A stretch of DNA of 64,000 bases from SHAN690 sp040221375 (lineage in GTDB: Bacteria; Bacteroidota; Bacteroidia; Flavobacteriales_G; Salibacteraceae), in contig JAVKEP010000085.1 in the NCBI GenBank assembly GCA_040221375.1, forward strand, positions 1 to 64,000, read 5' to 3'. The translations under genes were made by a program, and so were the position numbers. The notes under the pieces were generated by a model. The model was given only the letters and a program-made list of their open reading frames with translations. It did no database searches and was not told the DNA's origin. Numbering within the stretch: position 1 is the stretch's first letter; every line of letters begins with the position of its first letter. Shown here piece after piece: positions 59,691 through 64,000 of the stretch.

Positions 59691-60944
59691 ATGTCCTATC
59701 TATTTACTTCTGAATCCGTATCTGAAGGTCACCCAGACAAGGTTGCCGACGCAATTTCTGACGCCCTTGTAGATTATTTTTTAGCGTTCGATCCCGAATC
59801 CAAGGTCGCGTGTGAGACGCTGGTTACTACGGGTCAGGTTGTGCTGGCGGGTGAGGTGAAAACGAATACGTACTTGGATGTACAACAAATTACTCGCGAT
59901 GTAATCAAGCGCATCGGATACACGAAGAGCGAGTACATGTTTGAGGCTAATTCTTGCGGTATCTTTAGTGCAATCCATGAGCAAAGCCCAGATATCAACC
60001 AAGGAGTTGATCGAAAACTAAAAGAAGAGCAAGGCGCGGGAGACCAAGGGATGATGTTTGGTTACGCTACCAATGAAACGGACAACTTCATGCCTCTCGC
60101 TGCGGATCTTTCACATCGCTTATTGTATGAATTAGCAGACATCCGCAAGAACGGCAAAGAGATGCAATACTTGCGCCCGGATTCCAAAGCACAAGTAACC
60201 ATCGAATACAGCGATGACAACCAACCGATGCGCATCGAAGCGATTGTGTTGAGCACCCAGCACGACGATTTCGATGAGGAAAACACGATGTTAGCCAAGA
60301 TCAAAAAGGACGTCATCGAAGTATTGGTTCCCCGCGTCAAAGCTCAGCTGCCTGCGCATATCCAAGGACTCTTCAACGATGACGTTACCTATCACATCAA
60401 TCCGACGGGCAAATTTGTAATCGGCGGACCGCACGGAGATACAGGCCTAACTGGTAGAAAGATCATCGTAGACACCTACGGAGGGAAGGGCGCCCACGGC
60501 GGTGGAGCCTTTAGTGGAAAGGACCCGAGCAAGGTAGATCGATCGGCAGCTTATGCCACTCGACACATCGCTAAAAACTTAGTAGCAGCGGGAGTGGCTG
60601 ACGAGGCCTTGGTTCAAGTAGCTTATGCCATTGGCGTTGCTGAGCCTGTTGGGTTATTTGTAGATACCTATGGGACTTCAAAGGTGGGCATGTCGGACGG
60701 TGACATCGCAAAGCAACTTTTGAAACTATTCGACTTGCGGCCCTATGCAATCGAGCAGCGCTTTAAGCTCCGAACGCCCATTTATTCGGAATGTGCGGCG
60801 TATGGACACATGGGCCGGACGCCGGTGAAAAAAACTAAGTCGTTTACCAACGGTTCGGGCGAATCGATCACCATCGATGTCTTATTGTTTCCATGGGAAG
60901 AGCTGAATATGGTGGACAAAATCAAAAATGCCTTCGGAGTTTAA
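59691..60944 (+). CDS. metK: S-adenosylmethionine synthetase
   Basis: Makes SAM from methionine and ATP. Motifs: FTSESVSEGHPDKVADAISD, GAGDQGMMFGYATNET, KFVIGGPHGDTGLTGRKIIVD, the P-loop-like GGGAFSGKDPSKVDRSAAY. At 417 aa it is slightly longer than E. coli MetK, as usual for Bacteroidota. The glycosyltransferase gene starts three bases after its stop, which probably reflects shared transcription only. Confidence 0.97.
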   Translation: MSYLFTSESVSEGHPDKVADAISDALVDYFLAFDPESKVACETLVTTGQVVLAGEVKTNTYLDVQQITRDVIKRIGYTKSEYMFEANSCGIFSAIHEQSPDINQGVDRKLKEEQGAGDQGMMFGYATNETDNFMPLAADLSHRLLYELADIRKNGKEMQYLRPDSKAQVTIEYSDDNQPMRIEAIVLSTQHDDFDEENTMLAKIKKDVIEVLVPRVKAQLPAHIQGLFNDDVTYHINPTGKFVIGGPHGDTGLTGRKIIVDTYGGKGAHGGGAFSGKDPSKVDRSAAYATRHIAKNLVAAGVADEALVQVAYAIGVAEPVGLFVDTYGTSKVGMSDGDIAKQLLKLFDLRPYAIEQRFKLRTPIYSECAAYGHMGRTPVKKTKSFTNGSGESITIDVLLFPWEELNMVDKIKNAFGV

Positions 60945-60947
60945 ATT

Positions 60948-62153
60948 GTGGCAATACCCCGTCCTTCCTTACTCTTCATAACGACAGACCTTCCTTATCC
61001 AGCGGACAGTGGAGGAAGGATAAAGACCTTCAAGCTACTCCAGCATCTCGGGAAATCGTTTGACGTGCGCTTGCTCTGTGCGTACGGTGGTTCCAGGAAG
61101 AAAGACATAAAATTGCTCAAAGACCAAGTAGCCATTTCAAGCATACAAGCCTTTGAGAATCATATACCTCGAACGGGGTTGCATTTTTTAAACGCCATTT
61201 TATCGGCCCCGTCTTTCAATGCTTACCGGGTGTATTCAAAGGAGTTTGAAACCATGGTTAAATGGGCGGTTGAAGCCGTAGACATCGTCTTCATTGACCA
61301 TCTGGAAATGATCGATCAGCTGCCCGACAAAGTCAGTGCTAAGTTGGTATACCACAGCCACAATGCGGAATACGTCCTCTGGGAAGAATTTTCACGGTTA
61401 AAGGGAAACTTCTTTTCAAAATGGCTTTACGACTGGGAAGCGAGCCGCGTCAAGCTCCTAGAGCGATACGCCATACGCCGTTGCGACATGACTTTTGCTG
61501 CGCCCAACGACGTTATTGCGCTGTGCGAAATACCGGGCATTGAAGTAGATATGTTTCGAAATACATATCATCTTGGAAACGATTTTCTCTTAGACCTCCC
61601 TTCGATTCCATTGGATGAAAACCCTCCAAACATATTCTACGCCGGCACCCTCAGTTGGGAACCGAATCGAGATGGAATCCACTGGTTCTTGAACCACTGT
61701 TGGTCAGCAGTGAAGTCACGGGTTCCGGATGCCACTTTTCATATTTGCGGCCGGGGAGCTGACAAAGATCTGGTGTCGTTGATGCAACGTTCTGCCGGAG
61801 TTGAGTATCATGGATTCGTAGAAAATTTTGATTCATTCATGTCCAAAAGCAGGTGTGCCATAGTGCCTTTGCGCATGGGTAGCGGAATGAAGATCAAGAG
61901 CTTTGACGCGCTTTACCGCGGCTTACCGTTGGTTACTACCACCACCGGGGCTGAAGGCATTGCACTGGAGAACAAAACTCATGCTTGGGTTGTTGATGAT
62001 GCTGAAGGCTTCGCTGAAGCGTTGATTTCCACCATGAATGAAACACAAGCCTCGACCCTCATGCGCGATCGTGCGAGGACACTGTGCAATGAAAAGTACC
62101 GATATGCTGAGCTACTTGAGCAGATGGTCAAAGATCTTTCTTCTCTTCTTTAA
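60948..62153 (+). CDS. GT4-type glycosyltransferase
   Basis: A 401-aa GT-B fold glycosyltransferase, GTG start. N-terminal domain: LFITTDLPYPADSGGRIKTFKLL, the family entry for hexosyltransferases of capsule or exopolysaccharide pathways. C-terminal donor-binding domain: IFYAGTLSWEPNRDGIHWFL, FHICGRGADKDL, VEYHGFVENFDSFMSKSRC, VPLRMGSGMKIKSFDALYRGLPLVTT and TGAEGIALENKTH with the conserved acidic residue. No membrane helix. It precedes the ABC exporter gene by 68 bases; a link is possible but not shown. Confidence 0.87.
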   Translation: MAIPRPSLLFITTDLPYPADSGGRIKTFKLLQHLGKSFDVRLLCAYGGSRKKDIKLLKDQVAISSIQAFENHIPRTGLHFLNAILSAPSFNAYRVYSKEFETMVKWAVEAVDIVFIDHLEMIDQLPDKVSAKLVYHSHNAEYVLWEEFSRLKGNFFSKWLYDWEASRVKLLERYAIRRCDMTFAAPNDVIALCEIPGIEVDMFRNTYHLGNDFLLDLPSIPLDENPPNIFYAGTLSWEPNRDGIHWFLNHCWSAVKSRVPDATFHICGRGADKDLVSLMQRSAGVEYHGFVENFDSFMSKSRCAIVPLRMGSGMKIKSFDALYRGLPLVTTTTGAEGIALENKTHAWVVDDAEGFAEALISTMNETQASTLMRDRARTLCNEKYRYAELLEQMVKDLSSLL

Positions 62154-62179
62154 GCTTGGTATCATAGACCTTTGGGGGC

Positions 62180-62187
62180 TATTTTCG
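62180..62187 (+). promoter_or_regulatory. possible -7 box for the ABC exporter unit
   Basis: TATTTTCG (one mismatch to TAnnTTTG) with TTG at 62156-62158, 21 bases upstream. The ATG lies 34 bases further. Confidence 0.35.
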
Positions 62188-62221
62188 AAAGGCGATCTTT
62201 ACACCAACGCAGAATCTTTCG

Positions 62222-63949
62222 ATGGCAAAGGATAACGGAAAATCACATCTGGGTAGGCTATTCAGCCTGATCAAAGCCGACCGAAAGGACATCGTCAGGA
62301 TATACATGTTTGCGGTGTTGAGCGGTTTGATCAATCTCTCCTTACCCCTCGGAATTCAGGCGATTATCACGTACATCAGTGGGGGAATGATATCGACCTC
62401 TTGGGTGCTTTTGGTGGCCTTGGTTACCTTGGGAATCATCCTAGCGGGCGTGATGCAGGTAATGCAATTGTCTCTCGCTGAAACCATCCAACAGCGCATC
62501 TTTCAGCGATCCTCGTTCGAATTCGCCATCCGCATTCCTCGGATTCGGTTGGAGCAAGTTGCGTCACGTTACGCACCTGAGCTTATCAATCGTTTTTTCG
62601 ACACACTTTCGCTTCAGAAGGGTCTTTCGAAGATCCTATTGGACGTTGGTGCCTCCGCTTTGCAGATTATTTTTGGACTCACCCTCCTCAGCTTTTACCA
62701 TCCCTTTTTCATCCTCTTTGGCATTGCGCTTATACTTACTCTGTACATGGTGCTTCAGGCTACGGGGAGGAAAGGCTTGGAAACCAGCATTGAAGAAAGC
62801 ACATACAAGTACCGTGTTGCCTATTGGCTTGAGGAACTGGCCAGAACCATGAACACGTTTAAACTGGCGGGAGAATCCAGCCTTCCCGTGGATCGAACAG
62901 ATCGCTTGGTTTCCAACTACCTCAAAGCGCGTAAAAGTCATTTCCGCATCTTGGTCATTCAGTACATGAATGTGATTGGGTTCAAGGCCATGGTTGCAGG
63001 CGGCCTGTTGATCATAGGTAGTGTTCTGGTGCTCGACAACCAAATCAACCTCGGACAATTCGTCGCAACCGAGATCATCATCATTTTGATCATCAACAGC
63101 GTTGAAAAGCTCATCCGAACCATGGAGCCCATATACGATGTACTCACTGCATTAGACAAGATAGCCACCATCACAGACTTGGAACTTGAGCGCACAGGCG
63201 GTGTTCAACTAGAACTTCCCGAGAATCGTGCTCCCTTGAGCATTTCAGTAATCGATCTGAACTGTGGAAACGATCAGCTCGGAAACCCATTGCTGAATAA
63301 CATCAGCTTTGATATCGCGGCGGGTGAGCGCGTGATGATTTATGGGTACAGCGGTTCAGGAAGAAGTCGACTCCTGGAAATATTGGCCGGTTTGTATCAG
63401 GATTATCAAGGTGTGATCCTGTACAATGATCAACCCGCGCGGAGTTTAGAATTGAGGTCGCTTCGGTCACATATCGGCGATAGCTTGAATGAAGAGGATA
63501 TTTTTGAAGGGACCATTGCAGAGAACATTCTCATAGGGAAGAATTGGGTTGATTTTGAAGACCTCAAGTGGGCTGCTGAAGAAATAGGATTGATGGACTA
63601 CATCAAGCGACTGCCTCAAGGGTTTCATACACAATTATCGCCGAAGGGAAGCGGATTTCCAGAACACATCATTCGCAAGATCAAGGTGGCGAGGTCCATT
63701 GTCGAACGCCCTCCGCTTGTCATTTGGCAAGAATCGCTTCACTTGTTTACCCGGGCAGATAAAAAAATTGTCACTTCCTGCATGCTCTCCCAGGCCCAAC
63801 CTTGGACGCTGATCGTGAGTTCAGGCTCCAAAGAGATTGCGAGGCAATGCGATCGCATCATTCTCTTGGATCAAGGGACGATTACGTTCAACGGAAGTTA
63901 TCCAGCGTTACAAAAGAGACCAGAACTACTTGAACTTTTTTACGAGTAA
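62222..63949 (+). CDS. ABC exporter subunit with degenerate ATP-binding domain
   Basis: A 575-aa half-transporter. Residues about 20-310 form a six-helix exporter membrane domain (IYMFAVLSGLINLSLPLGIQ; GGMISTSWVLLVALVTLGII). Residues about 345-575 are the ABC domain, badly altered. Walker A is GYSGSGRS with Arg381 for Lys. The Q-loop is SLNEED. The LSGGQ signature is replaced by FPEHI (479-483). Walker B is LVIWQE, Gln503 replacing Asp with Glu504 kept. The H-loop reads VSSG, Ser534 for His. ATP hydrolysis seems unlikely. No peptidase domain. An HlyD-type gene follows three bases later. Confidence 0.85.
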   Translation: MAKDNGKSHLGRLFSLIKADRKDIVRIYMFAVLSGLINLSLPLGIQAIITYISGGMISTSWVLLVALVTLGIILAGVMQVMQLSLAETIQQRIFQRSSFEFAIRIPRIRLEQVASRYAPELINRFFDTLSLQKGLSKILLDVGASALQIIFGLTLLSFYHPFFILFGIALILTLYMVLQATGRKGLETSIEESTYKYRVAYWLEELARTMNTFKLAGESSLPVDRTDRLVSNYLKARKSHFRILVIQYMNVIGFKAMVAGGLLIIGSVLVLDNQINLGQFVATEIIIILIINSVEKLIRTMEPIYDVLTALDKIATITDLELERTGGVQLELPENRAPLSISVIDLNCGNDQLGNPLLNNISFDIAAGERVMIYGYSGSGRSRLLEILAGLYQDYQGVILYNDQPARSLELRSLRSHIGDSLNEEDIFEGTIAENILIGKNWVDFEDLKWAAEEIGLMDYIKRLPQGFHTQLSPKGSGFPEHIIRKIKVARSIVERPPLVIWQESLHLFTRADKKIVTSCMLSQAQPWTLIVSSGSKEIARQCDRIILLDQGTITFNGSYPALQKRPELLELFYE

Positions 63950-63952
63950 GCC

Positions 63953-64000
63953 ATGCTGAATATTTCTAAAAATAGCGTCGCCCACTTGCTCGATCTCACC
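63953..64000 (+). CDS. HlyD-family adaptor, N-terminal fragment (cut by right edge)
   Basis: Sixteen codons are visible (MLNISKNSVAHLLDLT). This opening is characteristic of Bacteroidota HlyD-type membrane fusion proteins that accompany peptidase-type ABC exporters. ATG lies three bases after the stop of the ABC subunit. The partner context supports the call; the rest is outside the window. Confidence 0.6.
   Translation, partial: MLNISKNSVAHLLDLT

Noticed and set aside
1..64000. CRISPR array, prophage, insertion sequence or integrative element
   Set aside because: No regularly spaced repeats, transposase, integrase or phage structural genes were seen. The only direct repeat pair is at 18538 and 18652.

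Overview
The window is chromosomal DNA of a Bacteroidota bacterium, most likely of the Flavobacteriales or a close relative. Four things point there. (i) Two TonB-dependent receptors, one with a clear N-terminal carboxypeptidase-regulatory-like domain, plus PorV-like and GldA-like proteins. (ii) Bacteroidota-type families such as DUF3127, the DUF5522-type cysteine protein, a bacterial GGGP synthase and a long-form urocanase. (iii) Repeated promoter-like sites matching the Bacteroidota consensus TTTG/TTG-N18-21-TAnnTTTG (upstream of hppA, yceI, ahcY, the flavin reductase and others). (iv) Weak or absent Shine-Dalgarno sequences and several GTG/TTG starts. Gene density is high. I saw no insertion sequence, prophage, CRISPR array, rRNA or replication origin. 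The one tRNA is tRNA-Leu(TAG).

Layout. 1-9.5 kb: envelope genes (MltF-like transglycosylase, outer-membrane barrel, M23/LysM peptidase, glucosaminidase/LysM, a large membrane-anchored propeller protein) with a thioredoxin-like protein, YceI and RNase HII. 9.5-13.6 kb: a tightly packed rsgA-dtd-MBOAT-SGNH-like-MazG operon. 13.8-20.6 kb: membrane pyrophosphatase, a barrel protein, an LVIVD-repeat lipoprotein, pdhB and a lipoprotein; between 18.5 and 18.75 kb lie two copies of a 21-nt repeat, each followed by a hairpin. 20.6-26.7 kb: etfB-etfA-bifunctional nuclease-nucleoside transporter, then thyA-folA and a lipoprotein. 26.7-30.3 kb (minus): tRNA-Leu, tig, clpP, clpX. 30.4-36.6 kb: flavin reductase, DUF3127 and a fatty-acid transporter, then GT2 plus a lysylphosphatidylglycerol-synthase-like protein on the minus strand, ruvC, HIT and greA.

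36.7-46.2 kb (minus) is one 9.5-kb unit: a 1266-aa TonB-dependent receptor, a 1506-aa exported protein with a calcium-loop-like motif and an FlgD-like C-terminus, and a PorV-like barrel. There is no SusD. Upstream lie a LytTR response regulator with two small envelope proteins and a Rieske-fold lipoprotein that has lost its cluster ligands. 48.4-51.8 kb: ahcY, phosphopantetheinyl transferase, GGGP synthase and a ThiE/TenI-like protein. 51.8-57.4 kb (minus): urocanase, a translationally coupled thiamine-binding-fold protein, a NadR-like kinase, a TPP riboswitch and the TonB receptor it controls. Together with the ThiE-like gene this looks like a vitamin B1 salvage locus. 57.5-64 kb: DUF5522-type protein, PLP desulfhydrase/deaminase, gldA, metK, a glycosyltransferase, then an ABC exporter subunit whose nucleotide-binding motifs are nearly all degenerate, followed by the start of an HlyD-type partner cut by the right edge.

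Family assignments rest on motifs I recognise in the translations, not on database searches.
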